From Ipomoea triloba (Eukaryota > Streptophyta > Magnoliopsida > Solanales > Convolvulaceae): a stretch of 64,000 nt of DNA. Made by a program: the position numbers and the translations under genes. The stretch covers positions 27,234,167 through 27,298,166 of the forward strand of contig NC_044918.1 in NCBI RefSeq assembly GCF_003576645.1. The letters run 5' to 3'. The notes below the pieces were generated by a model that worked only from the letters and a program-made list of their open reading frames with translations, was not told where the DNA came from and did no database searches. Below are positions 10,146 through 22,079 of the stretch, one piece after another (the stretch's first letter is position 1; the number at the start of each line of letters is the position of its first letter).

Positions 10146-11494
10146 TTGAAAATATAAAAAAGATGTGAACAACAATTTAATAAACTGAAGAAAATATATC
10201 CCAAATGGAGCATCCTCATCAACCGACGGCTACTGTATATGGTAAAATGACATCTATTGTTCGAAAGGACAGCTACGTTGACAATTTGCACCACTGTTTC
10301 CAAAAAAAATCTACTGTTTTATACAACTTATGCACATTAAATTTTCTTGATTGGCACACGAATTTCCCTCGAAATAATCAAAAGTCTTCAATAGTCTCAC
10401 ATGATGTTTAATTAAACTGTTAAACTTTTATATAAATTAATGATTCGATTGGCATTAAAATCTTCTTAAGTGTAACTCACATTGTTTGTTGTTTTGTCTT
10501 TGTTCTTAGATTTATCACTTTATTAAACTTGTAACACTTTTTAGATATGGCAAATATTTAACTTTGTAATACACGGAATATAATATACCATAATGCTAAA
10601 TAATCATTTACTCCATATGTTTATCTTGACAAAGACATAGAAATTAAAGTTTAGACACATAAATGATTTATTACCATAAGATACCCACTCAAGGTAATAC
10701 CTAAAAATTGTTTATGTTTACAAATGTCTATTGTATTCATATATTTGCATCATTGAATGACAATAAATTATTGAAAATATCAAAAAAAATAGTTAAAATC
10801 CACTAACTCCATTATCACCTTAAACAAGAGTGGTTGAGTGTCTTTTTGTGACTGCTGAATAAAAAAAAAACATGAGTGGCTGAGTATATTTTTTTTGTAA
10901 TGCTTAAGACAAAAAAAAAATAAGATTGGCTGCTTTCCTGTTTCGTGATTGATGCTCAACCTTGTCCTTTGCTGGAAAAAAATTAAAGTTTATTGCTTTT
11001 TGTGGAAAGGCGTCCAACCCTGTTACCTGGTTAAGGAAACAAAATGGACTACGATACTTGATTTTCTCTTATCTCTGCACCATCTGGTTTTGCTGATGTT
11101 TTCATGCTTTATAATGTAAGTTTTTTTACAATTAAATGTTATGAGTTGATTATAAAGCAAAATCTCATAACTCTCCATTTTCTTTGGTTTTTTCAGCTGG
11201 CCTTGTCCACCTCCACCAAAACTGTAAGCAACACCAGTTGAGCATTACTACCAATTCAACCAATTCTGATACTTGTTAACTCTAAACGACTTCCTAAACT
11301 ATAAGTATAAAATACATAATTATATTACTTTTTATTCTTTTATTCTTACTAATCATTAATTATAACTGGCAAATTTACAAACTTTCAAACTGTATATATA
11401 GACTTCATTATAGTTACTATAACTTCTGCGTTCTAAATTTTTAGAGTAAAAGTATTCACATAGTATCGTATACTTGTAATTGTTTCTAGCACTC
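10146..11494. other. Intergenic, AT-rich, between gene D and the RPA-like gene
   Basis: No gene supported. The 68-codon frame at 10205 lacks features. The 5' end of the Helitron whose 3' end is at 13742 may lie here, but I could not identify a convincing TC-starting terminus. Confidence 0.4.
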
Positions 11495-12918
11495 ATGGCT
11501 TCTATGAACATTCTCTTACGTTATATTTCTCCAACGAACACAACGGAATCGATACACGTCAAGTTCATACAAATGTTGTACCTCGTCGACACAAATTACT
11601 CTGAACCTGATTCTTTACAATACATCTTCCACGATGAAGAGGTAATTCACTTGTAACATTGTGTTTTATTAAACTCTTTCTTATTCCATATAGATTCTGT
11701 TAAAGGTGTTAACTGCATTTACACAACAGGGCACCTTTATTAACATCCATATTCCGAATGAATGTGTTCGAAAGTATGCGAAGAAATTTAAAGAGGGCCG
11801 AGTTTATCGCATAAAAAAATTTGTGGTGATGACTAATGTGCACAAACACAAGACAACCAATCACAAGTACATGTTAAACTTGTCTTTGAGAACACTTGTC
11901 AGAGAATTAGATGCTGCGAATTTCCCCACTTTTACGTATCCATTAAGCGGTGAGCTATTTTTAACATAAAATTTCATTCTAATAACCTGACAATCCTACT
12001 TGAGTTACTTCTTCTTATTTAAATATCTTTTAGTAACACAAACTCGACCATTATTATGTAGTATCAACACAATTGAGCAAATGATTATGTTACTACATAT
12101 TTTATTGTCAAACAAATAGAATTTATTTATAATTAAATGCCTTAAACAATTTTGTTTCTATTTTCCCTGCTTACAGAGCCTCAAAGCACAAGTATGACTT
12201 CAACTAATGAAAAGACACTACAGGACTTAAGCAATGCTCTCATGCATATTGTCTCAATTAAAGATATCTACGAAAAAGAAAAAGTAAGTTGCATTGGGTT
12301 GAAAAGTAGGACCACTTTATCATAATCTCGTGATATTTACATTCAAATAGCGCACTCTAGAACATATTTTTTAATGTGTTAGCATGAATATAAATTTAAT
12401 AAAACTTTGTTTATAATTGTAAGGCTGGTGAATTTTGGATTGGTGGAAAAATTGTTGCAGTAGAGAACTCTTACAACTGGTTTGCTGTGTGCTGCCAAGC
12501 AAACGATTGTAATAGTCGACTCATTCCCCTTCCTTCTGGTGAATATGAGTGCACAAAATGTTTGACAAATTGGACAAAGTACAATTTAAAGCTTCAAGTA
12601 GAAGATGCCAATGGAAATGCAAAATTGAAATTGGTGGACAAAGACTGCATCCAACTGATAGGCAGAACAGCATCAGACCTCCGAGCAAAGCATAAGCGCA
12701 TAACCCCTCAACTGCCAAAAGAAATACAATCATTGGTTGGACTTGGCATGTTATTTATGGTTGAGGTGAAAAGGGAACAATTGGAAAACAGATACGCTCC
12801 CTTCTTCGTAACAAAGATAATAAATAATCAAACATTAGTCAGCCTTTACTGTCCTGAGGTTATAAAAAAAAACAAAACAATTGGTATCTTGAGCCAGAAG
12901 GAGACATTAACTTGTTAG
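11495..12918 (+). CDS. RPA1-like (replication protein A large-subunit-like) gene, probably Helitron-borne
   Basis: Model: exons 11495-11641, 11730-11949, 12177-12283 and 12424-12918, with GTAATT, GTGAGC and GTAAGT donors and matching phases; about 322 residues. Exon 2 encodes an OB-fold-like stretch (GTFINIHIP, FKEGRVYRIKKFVV, HKYMLNLSLRTLV). Exon 4 encodes a Rep_fac-A_C-like domain with a zinc-ribbon layout (CCQANDC... then CTKC) followed by the YNLKLQVEDANGNA strand. RPA1 binds single-stranded DNA in replication and repair; plant Helitrons often carry short RPA-like genes. The length is about half of a typical RPA1. A run of nine A residues near 12870 seems to shift the frame: an alternative frame continues with WYLEPEGDINLLDEVDY to about 12935, probably the original C-terminus. 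Likely a transposon gene, lightly damaged. Confidence 0.7.
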
Positions 12919-13716
12919 ACGAGGTAGACTATTAGCACTACTTCTGTTTAATTTGTTTAATATGCAAATTTGTTTACAAGCAAAAACTCAAACTATGTTA
13001 AATGCTTTTTCACGTGATTTAGGAATTTATCGAAGCTGAATGAAACGAATCATTTGGAGATCATTTTGTACATGTTCGATTCGTACTTTTATATTTTTTA
13101 TTATACATTGATGCAGTTTGACACAACTTTTTTTTTATTGAGATGGACAAGAATTTAATTTGACACAACTTTTTTTTTATTGAGATGGACAAGAATTTAA
13201 ATGCATGTATAATTTTTTTTATTGAGATGGACAAGAATTTAAATGCATGTATAAGTCTTCATTTCAAATTGTTTGTTTTCTTTCGTGCAACACAACTAAC
13301 TTTATTTAAAGAAATAAAAGCATTACATGTTAGTACATTTATTTGAATATGAGATATGAACAACCAAAAACACAAGTTTCTATGTTTGTTTTAGAAACTG
13401 TACGAAAAAAAAAAAACCCAAAGTAGGACACTAACAATGATATAGGAGAATGAACTACAATTTTAATAAACTTGTATATATAAATGCTACAACTCTATTT
13501 ATTATCAATAAACTTGTATGTATGAATCTCCGTTTGACAAAAATAAACTAGCTCTTTATATTTATATCGTACATAACTATTGAAATAACACTCTTGACCT
13601 CTTAATTAAATTCAAATTTAAACAAAAAAAATTACAAAATAAATACCAAAGAATTTAAATTTTAACACATTTTTTAATATCATTGTATTTATTCGATCTT
13701 TGTTGGGCATTATACT
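12919..13716. other. 3' flank of the RPA-like gene, AT-rich with short tandem repeats
   Basis: A unit containing TTATTGAGATGGACAAGAAT is repeated three times at about 13120-13230. No gene seen. This is presumed Helitron 3' non-coding DNA. Confidence 0.6.
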
Positions 13717-13742
13717 ACGCGCATCGCGCGTGCCACCGCTAG
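13717..13742 (+). mobile_element. Helitron 3' terminus (hairpin plus CTAG)
   Basis: Six-bp stem ACGCGC/GCGCGT with loop ATC, seven spacer bases, then CTAG, followed by host T. This matches the standard Helitron end. The paralogous LTR at 31241-31484 supplies the empty site: it reads ATGTA then TTATGTACTAAAG, and the Helitron is followed by TTATGTATTAAAG, so insertion fell between A and T as expected. The upstream half of the host LTR is not visible before the element, so the 5' end is unresolved. Confidence 0.85.
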
Positions 13743-14199
13743 TTATGTATTAAAGTTGGAGTTATTGGAATAGAAAAATTACTAAGATTACACTTAGGCC
13801 CTGTTTGATAAATAATCAGCCTATTAGTCAATTTTAGCTTATTTGACCACTATTAGTTGTTTGACTTGTTTAAAAAATCAATATAAGTGTTTGGTTTTGT
13901 AACTCTAAAATACTAAAATTCAAAACGCTACTCAAAGCAGCCTTTTCAATTAGCTTTTTAATAAAAGAAATTATACCAAACAGCTATTAGCTAACAGCTA
14001 ATTTACTAACCAACTTTCTACAATCAGCTAATGTTATCAACAAATCATACCTTCTAACCCAATAAGCTAACAACCATTTACTAAACAGGACATTTGTCTC
14101 TTTGTCTCTCTTGTTTACTGTTGTTTGTCATACGATAATTCGTTTAATCGGTAAACACTACGAGTTAGTGAGAAACAATTACAACACGTTATCAGCACA
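13743..14199 (+). mobile_element. Right half of a copia-type LTR plus primer-binding site, split by a MITE
   Basis: This segment matches 31346-31484 (AAAGTTGGA...GGAATAGAAAAATTAC and CATACGATAAT..CG) apart from a MITE insertion. It ends ACAACA at 14186 followed by CGTTATCAGCAC, a primer-binding-site-like sequence widely seen after plant copia LTRs. The left half was displaced by the Helitron. Confidence 0.7.
13796..14096. mobile_element. MITE with GGCCCTGTTTGA-type ends
   Basis: Imperfect terminal inverted repeats: GGCCCTGTTTGATAAAT at the left against TGTCCTGTTTAGTAAAT read from the right. The related LTR at 31397-31420 lacks this segment, so it is an insertion. Superfamily uncertain (hAT-like or PIF-like). 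Confidence 0.65.
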
Positions 14200-14459
14200 A
14201 TAATATATGTTTGGTGAACAATATGCTTTTCTAATTAACGTTCCTAATTGTTCAAATTGTTAATAATTGCATATTTGTATTATGAGATTCTGTTGATATG
14301 AAATATGTTTATGTCCTATGTTTTAAATGCGAATTCTCTTTCAACAAAAAAAAATGCGAATTCATATAAGTGTTTGAATATATACATACATATATTTCTG
14401 TTTTTTTTTATACATTATGATTTTCAAAATTCCTAAAAAAATACATATATTTCTATTTT

Positions 14460-14469
14460 CATATATATN

Positions 14470-14534
<65 letters not shown>
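14460..14534. repeat. (TA)n microsatellite
   Basis: About 70 bases of TA with one N at 14469. Confidence 0.95.
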
Positions 14535-14536
<2 letters not shown>

Positions 14537-14670
14537 ACTAGTAAGAATTTCACTTAATTTGAATATATTCTAAGAATTATTCTCAGTTAAACAATTGTGC
14601 TCAACAGAAGAATAAATTCCTTCTTAGAAAAATTGTTACGGAATAAATTATTACGGGGTGTCACAGGAAC

Positions 14671-14717
<47 letters not shown>

Positions 14718-14718
<1 letters not shown>

Positions 14719-15274
14719 TTAATTCCAGCAATGGTCCTCCGACTATGTTGATTTTCCAAAATTAGTCATCGACTTTTAATTTGGACAATTTAGGTCCCTT
14801 GACTTTTAAATTCTTTCCAATGTTAGCCTTTCGTCAAATTTTAGTTAAATTGAGGTCAAACGAAGGAGTAAACTTGTCCGTTCACATGTTTAGTGTATTA
14901 TTACTTGTATTTCTCCTGTCATATACGTTGTATATATAAATATAATCTTAGTCAAAGTCGCAATCTATCGAAGCCATATAATCTCAGTCGAAGTCTCTTC
15001 GACTGACATTATATTCATATATATAGCGTATAAGACAGGAGAAATACGTGTAATAATATACTAAACAGGTGAACGGGCAATTTTACTCCTTCATTTGACC
15101 TCAACTTCACGAAATTTTACTCCTTCATTTGACCTCAACGGCTCAACTTAACGAAAATTTGACAAAAGGACCAACATTGGAAAAATTTGAAAGTCAAGGG
15201 GCTTAAATTGTCCAAATTAAAAGTCAGGGACTTATTTTAGAAAATCAACATAGTCGGAGGACCATTGCTGGAAT

Positions 15275-15278
<4 letters not shown>
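14718..15278. mobile_element. Foldback/MULE-like MITE with very long inverted repeats
   Basis: The left arm starting GTTAATTCCAGCAATGG is matched by the right arm read in reverse for more than 200 bases, so almost the whole 561 bp can fold on itself. The right arm has an internal duplication of a GAGGTCAAATGAAGGAGTAAAA unit half. It sits inside a TA/GA microsatellite, so target duplications cannot be read. Confidence 0.8.
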
Positions 15279-15309
<31 letters not shown>

Positions 15310-15317
<8 letters not shown>

Positions 15318-16140
15318 ATGCGGCGGGGAGCTCCCATGCAGTCGTGCAACCTAATCTGCGTCGTCTGATTTCATTAATCCAACTGGAATTCACGTATGTT
15401 TAAGTGAGGGTATTATGGTAATTTTAGTATATATATTACGTAAATTGAAATGGTGCATTTTAGTACATGGTGTTGTGCGTTTGAATACATGTTGTGGTGC
15501 GTTTTATTACGTATGTTGGTGCATTAACTGTGTTGTGGAATTGTGTGTTTTAATCTATCTGCTGGTAGAATGGTGTGTAACTGTGTTGTGAAATGGTGTG
15601 TTTTAATACGTCCTCTGTGCATTTTAATATGCAGATTGGTGTGTATTTTAACACATGTGTTTCTAATAAGTGTGTTGTCAAATGGTGTGTTTTAATCCGT
15701 CATCTGGTGCATTTTAATACGTTGAATGGTGTGTATTTTAACACATATTTTTTAATAAGTGTAGTGCATGTTTATAATCTGGAATGGGGATTTTCAACGA
15801 GTGGAATTGCGCATTTTAACACACGTTGTGGTGCATTTTAATACGTAGAATGGTGCATATTTTAGCACATGTTTTCTAATATGTGTAAATAGTGTATACT
15901 TATAATCTGACATGAGGCACGTTGTGATACATTTTAATACGTAGAATGATGTATTTTATCACGTATATTGATGAATTTTAAGTGAATAGGTGCATTTGGT
16001 TATAGTGTGGAATGGTGTATTTTATCGGTCCTCTGGTGCGTTTTAGTATGTAGAATGGTGTGTTTTGTAACATATATATATTGTGCATTGATTTGATAAC
16101 TTGATCTGATCTAATGGCTGAAAATAGGCCGCACGACCAC
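15310..16140 (+). repeat. Degenerate tandem array of GTGCATTTTAATACGT-type units
   Basis: From about 15440 to 16080 the sequence repeats variants of GTGCATTTTAATACGTAGAA and GGTGTGTATTTTAACACATG at irregular spacing. Flanks share CGCACGACCACACC/GCAGTCGTGCAACC-like text, suggesting one mobile unit. The 82-codon frame here is only repeat. Confidence 0.65.
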
Positions 16141-16142
16141 AC

Positions 16143-16170
16143 CTAATGACCAGGCCACACCTGATGATGA

Positions 16171-16232
<62 letters not shown>
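16143..16232. repeat. (CT)n then (TA)n microsatellite
   Basis: CT run at about 16170-16195 followed by a TA run to about 16230. Confidence 0.9.
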
Positions 16233-16233
<1 letters not shown>

Positions 16234-16395
16234 AGTGTGTGTATTATTTACAAGACATTTCATTATTGGCATTGTGGGCTTTATCCTTATTCTCCTTTGT
16301 GTATTATTATTAGAACCTCATGACCCAATGTTTATTCTTGAACTTATGTAATAGCTACATAAATTATTCTAGCCCATTTCCTATTAACTCGGCAA

Positions 16396-16607
16396 ATTAT
16401 TGTGTGGACCATGGTCCACATAGTGTTGTGTGGACCATAATAAAAAGTATATTTTTAATATACTAAATGTACATTATATAATATAATGTACATTCAGTAC
16501 ACAAATAATGTGTATCCTCTTAATACAATCTACATTTTTAATATACTAAAAGTACATTACTTTTATATTGAATGTACATTATTTGATAGTATGGTCCACA
16601 CAATAAT
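16396..16607. mobile_element. 212 bp MITE with 17 bp perfect terminal inverted repeats
   Basis: Both ends read ATTATTGTGTGGACCAT inward. The left end has an internal extra GTGTGGACCAT copy and a palindrome TGGACCATGGTCCA. No clear target duplication. Confidence 0.75.
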
Positions 16608-16659
16608 GATTGTTGTTAACTCCTTTAGCTCCTTCACACTTCATGAGGCAGACAACTTG

Positions 16660-17510
16660 TATCTTTGAGTGTTGCAGGGGTCCAAGCTTCTTTCCACTTG
16701 TCTTAGTCTTCTTTGCCTTCAAGGTTGCAACTTCTAACTTGTTCCTTCGTTGCTGCTTTAGGGGTAGGTAAGACTACCTTAAGGTCTGAGCATCCCGACC
16801 TCACATTCCAATTCTTCATGCAACGATAATTCCAAGCTTAGCTCGCACAAGACTCTTCATCGCTAATCCAGAAGCTCCTACTTGGCGTGCTTTAACTCTT
16901 TCTTGACGCGTGAACATCTGCTTTTGTCGTTCCCTCGCGGCCGAGGGTCTTCGAGTCTTCAGTCTTCGAGCTCCTATCGCTTTCTTCGTCTCTCATCTGA
17001 CTTCAGCTGCACGGAACTAGTTCTTCAAGTCTTTAGGTTAGCGAAGATCTTGCAGACGATGCTATACGTGTGAAGATGCCAATCCCGGGGAACGTAGATT
17101 GCTATCGATGAATTCAAACATCAAGTAGGTTACTCTTCTTCAACGAGTTGCCCAATCTTCTTATTGTCTAGACGCATACGATGCTACCCATCATTCACAT
17201 CAATAGACATCTAACTTCTTATTCTTAGTCTAAATCAGGTTCTTTAGCAAATCAAAAGCAAAGCAACTTATTTAATAACAATTAAGGACTTACCGCGAAG
17301 GCGCGCCCCCGTAGGGTGCAATAGTCACAAGGGCAAGCTACAAATAACAAGATAGTAAAGCACACATAATTCAAACAAATAAAGCGCGTCTTCACCGCGA
17401 GTCCTAGAATTCGCACATCCTAGGATTGTCAATTACCTTAATTGCTATTGATCAAGCCCTAGAGTCTCAAATTCTCGAGTCCTAGGGTCCCTACTTAGAC
17501 CTCAACACAA
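16660..17510 (-). mobile_element. Internal leader of a gypsy-type LTR element (minus orientation)
   Basis: This lies downstream of the primer-binding site on the minus strand and has no open frame of note. It is the untranslated leader, truncated before gag. A few microsatellite-free GC-rich patches occur near 16890-17060. Confidence 0.55.
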
Positions 17511-17522
17511 GCTCTGATACCA
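17511..17522 (-). other. Primer-binding site (initiator-Met tRNA type)
   Basis: On the minus strand the sequence reads TGGTATCAGAGC, two bases after the LTR end (..GTTACAGT). This is the classic plant initiator-methionine tRNA site. Confidence 0.85.
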
Positions 17523-17524
17523 AC

Positions 17525-18696
17525 TGTAACACCCCTCACTTTCAGGCTGAGATAAGTATTAAACTTAACGCCCCTCACAGAGGTCCATTCACAGAGACGT
17601 CAAGCCCAATCACAAAGGTATACCATACCCTAATCACGGAGGCAAACTAGTGCCCAACCAACTCCATCCTATACCAAGAGATATTCATAAAGCCGTAGCT
17701 CGAACAATCACCTCCCAAAAGGGTATACATGACAACATGAAACCTAAGGAATTCACCTACAAGAGTTAAAGACCTCAACATACCAAGTCAAGTCCAATTC
17801 CAAAAGAAATATTCAAACCAAGGAATACTCATATTCATAACATGAACAATAGGACATCATGCTCAGAACATTAGCCAAAGAATCAACCAATAATGCTCAA
17901 TCAATAATCCAAGATAAATGACCAACAACCATAAATCAATACTCAATAACCAAGGTAGTATATTCAGCAAAATACTCAGAATATACTCCAGAAACCAAAG
18001 GTGAAACAACAGAGTCAACAGACCACAAAACAACACTGGAAACAGAGAAGCATTTATACAGACGGAACAACTCCGCGGAACGCGCCTCATCGCGGGAACC
18101 AATTCAACCATAGGAAGTGGCGGATCATTCTGGTGGAACGCACTCCTCCATCGCACCTTCCGCATGAAGGCGATGGAACGCAGCGGCGGTACACTCCCTT
18201 TCGCCACTCCTTACCGCAGGCTCTTTGAGGAAGGGTTCAGCGGGACACATTATACCGCTAGACCTCTCCGCAAGAACAATTCCCAACCCAGAATACTCGG
18301 ACTTCAAACAGACATAAAGCAATGAACAATAGACCATTCCAGTACCCAGATCAAGATCAGAATACACATTCCAGAGGCCAAATTATACATGGAATCCACA
18401 ACAACAATACTCAAATAAACCAAGGTTCAAGGATAATGAATACAACTCCAAGATCCACAGTACAGGCTCAACAATCCAACAAATCATAGGCTAAAACCAA
18501 GAAATAATCCACAGGTTTCCACAAAACACCAAATCATATACATACAAGAGTGAAAGTAGGTTTAGTGAAACATGGAAGATTACCTCTAGGCTAGCTTTTC
18601 CACACAGCAACTCCTAGCTCAATCCATCAAACCACCACCATCACCATGATCATCTTTGACCCAAGAACATCCTAAAGAAAAACCATAAGAAGCTTG
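17525..18696 (-). mobile_element. 5' LTR of a gypsy-type element, interrupted by a CACTA end
   Basis: It begins TGTAACACCCCTCAC next to the primer-binding site and runs right until a CACTA terminus at 18697. Its far end is not found, so the LTR is split or truncated. It contains a GC-rich patch (18060-18270) with no supported gene. Confidence 0.7.
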
Positions 18697-19318
18697 CACT
18701 ACAAGAAAAATGTTCATAGACAAGGTTTTTTATCCGTTATCTATGAGGTAAAACTTTTGTTGTTGAAGCTGGTGTTGTTCTAAGTCCCGCGCAAAGATAT
18801 TAGTTTTTAACCGTTGTCTATTGAGTGTTGTTGAAGCCGGTGTTGTTGTAAGTCATACATATAGACAACGGTTAAATACCATTGTCTATTGAGTGTTGTT
18901 GAAAGTCACGCACATAGACAACGGTTAAAAACCGTTGTCTTTTCTAGAAAAGACAATTGTTGAATACCATTGTCTATTAAGTGTTGTTGAAGCTGGTGTT
19001 GTTGAAAGTCACGCACATAGACAACAGTTTTTAACCGTTGTATTTTATCGAAAAGACAATGATTAAAAACAATTGTCTATTAAGTGTTGTTGAAACCGAT
19101 ATTATTAAAACGCAAAATTCATTATTTGAAATTTTTTTTACTACATTTAGCAACATTTCCAAATGGCATTTTGAAAAAAAAAATAATTTTTCCCCAAAAC
19201 ACCCTTAATTAATTAGAAAAAAACTTTGGAGTTAAGGGATCGAACTCTCAATGGGATTAGAATATAATGGAGCCTTGAGGCTCCTTAAATAGGAGCCTCA
19301 AGGCTCTATTCCCACTTT
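18697..19318 (+). mobile_element. CACTA transposon end with subterminal repeats
   Basis: It starts CACTACAAGAAAAATG, the standard plant CACTA terminus. Repeated units (GTTGTTGAAGC.GGTGTTGTT and ACAACGGTTAAAAACCGTTGT variants) fill 18740-19080; one forms a perfect 11 bp stem hairpin at 18916-18940. A 15 bp stem hairpin lies at 19269-19306. The opposite terminus was not found; LINE and captured-exon sequence that follow may lie within it. Confidence 0.8.
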
Positions 19319-21005
19319 TCCCACCGACATAAGTAATGCCCTATTTCTGCAGCAACAATAATATCAGACAGGAGCCTATCCTTAACAAACACACTCTGAC
19401 TCAGAGAAATGATACAATCCAACACCTCCTTTATACGGTTAGCTACTACCTTAGCCAATACTTTGTACGCCACATTGCACAAAGCAATTGGTCTAAGATC
19501 AGCCACCCTCTCCGGTACTTTCTTCTTTGGAACCAAGACAATATTTGTGTCATTTAAACCTTGAGGCATAGAGCAACTATGCAAACAATTCAAAACAAAA
19601 CAACATAGATCATGCCCTACCACAGACCAAAAACGTTGATAAGATGCAGGGGTCATACCGTCGGGCATTGGAGCCTTATCTGGAGTCATATCAAATAGTG
19701 CCAATTTTACTTCATCTACTGTAAACGGTCTGAGTAACTGCTCATTCATATCGTTAGTGATGCGACTCTAGACATTTTGGAAAAACGAGATGGAAGGAGC
19801 CGCCATCGTGAAAATGCTCGGATCGTGTAATACCAAAGCACTTCCACATTTAAATATGAACCTTCAACCCAGCAATCATTCTGATTTTTGATACGCATGA
19901 GCTGATTACAGTGTGTACGCGACGAGGCCGATTTATGGAAATACTTGGTGTTGCTGTCACTACTCTTAAGCCATAGCTGCTTGGACCTCTAACGCCAAAA
20001 TACTTCTTCCTGAGCAAGGAGTGAGCCTAATTCAGTTTCAACCTTCATATATTCAGAATAGTCCCAGGAAACCTGATTCTCTCTTAGACTAGCGAGGCGG
20101 CTACGTAGCTGGGAGATCCTTCTGCCAAACCTCTTAAAATGATCTCCACCCCACCGCCAAAGACTCTATCCACATCTAGAGATTCGCTCTTGGAATTCTA
20201 AACCAATCGACTGCCCCCATGCATGCTCAACAACAGTTTTGCAACCTTCATAAAAAAGCCATGCAGCTTCAAATAGGAATTTCTTAGTACCAGAACGTGA
20301 AGAAGTAGGTTCTAGTTCCAAGAATATGGTGCAATGATTCGAGGAAAGCATCAAAACACTATGTATCGTCGCCTTATAAAAAATATCAGACCATTCTAGA
20401 GTAGCAACAACCCTTTCAAGGCGTTCCTCAACCCACATCTCTGTGTCGCAACCGCGTTCCCACGTGTATCTACTCCCCAACATACCAAGATCCACCAGCC
20501 TGCAATCTTGAAGGGTATCCGAGAAACCTTAAATGAGAGAGTCCGGGTGTGGATGTGGACCTCTCTTCTTTGAGTGACAAGCCAAGTCATTAAAATCTCC
20601 AAGAACAATCCAAGGCAGTGTAGATTGTTCCTTAAGATGCCACAATAAATCCTAAGATTGTTATCTTCTTGTTCTCTCCGGAAAACCATAGAAGCAAGTT
20701 AAACAATATTGTGGCTTCCCATGAATAGACACCACAACATCAATATAATTCTGTGAAAAACTCAGCAAGGTAGCTATATCCTTATTGCGCCAAAATAATG
20801 TTAACCCGCCACCCATACCAGCCCCTCCGACACAAAACAAACCCTCGAACCCCAACCGAGTTCGAACAAACTCCACATGTTCCGACTTCGCCTTTGTCTC
20901 AATTAAAAATACAAACAAGGGTCGTTGTTTGGACACAAGGCCCAATAATTCTCCAACTGTATGGAGACTACCCAAACCTCGACAATTCCAACTTATAATA
21001 CTCAT
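19306..21005 (-). pseudogene. LINE ORF2: endonuclease and partial reverse transcriptase
   Basis: From 21005 leftwards the frame opens with MSIISWNCRGLG, the usual start of plant L1-type endonuclease, followed by IETKAK and, after a frameshift near 20670, GDFND and RYTWER motifs; the SDH motif reads SNHC. The reverse transcriptase begins near 19760 with F..DEVK.A, KAPMPDGM, LVPKK, DLRPIALCNV.YK and VF.KDR.L.D. The frame ends at 19306 before the FADD box, so the 3' half is missing. Stops and frameshifts separate the blocks. Inactive. LINEs normally lose the 5' end, so this 3' loss points to a later deletion or capture by another element. Confidence 0.85.
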
Positions 21006-21430
21006 TGAGAAGGGCGGGACTGGCCATCCAGACCCACTAATAGCAAGTTTTTTGGAACCTCAGTCATAACAACATCTTCATGCAGCACAATGTCAGTAAC
21101 AACCGCATCCTCACGTCTATGTTTTAGATCACTGTGCAAAATGAGCTCATTTTCCATCACTGCTAAGTCCTTGAAACCACTACTAGACGATTCAGTAGAT
21201 GTGACTGTTTTTACTGGGAGATCAACTAATAACCACTTCAACCCACAGGTTGAACCTACCGTCTTGAGCCAGCCCTCAATAATGCATCATAAGGGTAATC
21301 ATGCGATAATATGCCTTCATCATAGGCCTTACAACAAAACTTGTTTGAATGCTCTAATAAACCACAACAAAAGTAAAAGGTTCTTAACCTCTCATATTGG
21401 AAGGAAATCCACTAGAATGTACCATCCTTA
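21005..21430 (-). other. LINE ORF1 C-terminal/linker region
   Basis: Non-conserved Ser- and acidic-rich tail of ORF1 plausible at 21002-21241 on the minus strand (ATLDLKHRRED-like low-complexity text), between the conserved ORF1 core and ORF2. No separate gene. Confidence 0.45.
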
Positions 21431-22079
21431 CGCACATACAACGGTTCAAGGGTAGATTGACATCCACAGTTACTTGAATACGGTAGAAACTGCGTCTTGA
21501 ATGTCCAAAGTTATTAGGGTCGATCGAGATGAACGAGCCAACGTAATCGCCAATACGTTTGATAAGATCCAGAGAAGCATAAATGGCCGGTAGATCATGG
21601 ATCTGGATCCAAAAGGAGATCGAATCTAAGGCAATGCTTTTAGGCCTCGTCCTTGTAGGAACATGTTTACAAACAAGGATATGACTTTAGAACAACCATG
21701 GCCCGTCGTCCAACACCCGTTGCATGTCTTTTGTATGCGGAAACTGAAAATAGAAGAGATCATCACTGAGAGGCAGTATCCGAACCCCCATGAGCGGTCG
21801 CCACACCGAAGCCATTACTTATTGCATATGATCAAACTTTATGGCTTTGTTAGTGATGAAACGTCCAACTAACTCCCAACAGTCAACATGTTCTTCTGCA
21901 ACAAGAGGAACCTCCAGACCACCTGTCTCCTCTTCAACACTGGTTAGATCAGCACACCTAGTAGTAACGGAATCCACATCTATGATGAGAAATAGAAAAA
22001 CTGGAAGCACACTACGAGCACGACGATGACAAACTGCAAAAACCCAAGGACAAAACCGTAGAAAGCTAAGGAGACACAC
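21430..22079 (-). pseudogene. LINE ORF1 (DUF4283-type gag-like)
   Basis: Minus-strand text reads LVGRFITNKAIKFDHMQ followed, after frame breaks, by DSISFWIQIHDLPAIYASL and IGDYVGSFISIDP. These are hallmarks of plant L1-type ORF1 (DUF4283). It precedes ORF2 as expected. A likely 5' UTR lies to about 22110 (CTCTCTAGGGTTTTGCC on the minus strand). The frame is not continuous. Confidence 0.8.

Noticed and set aside
15593..15841. 82-codon open frame
   Set aside because: Translation of the degenerate tandem array only; periodic residues reflect the repeat.
18001..18367. Overlapping open frames in a GC-rich patch
   Set aside because: They are on both strands within an LTR, with no conserved motif; GC content alone makes stops rarer.
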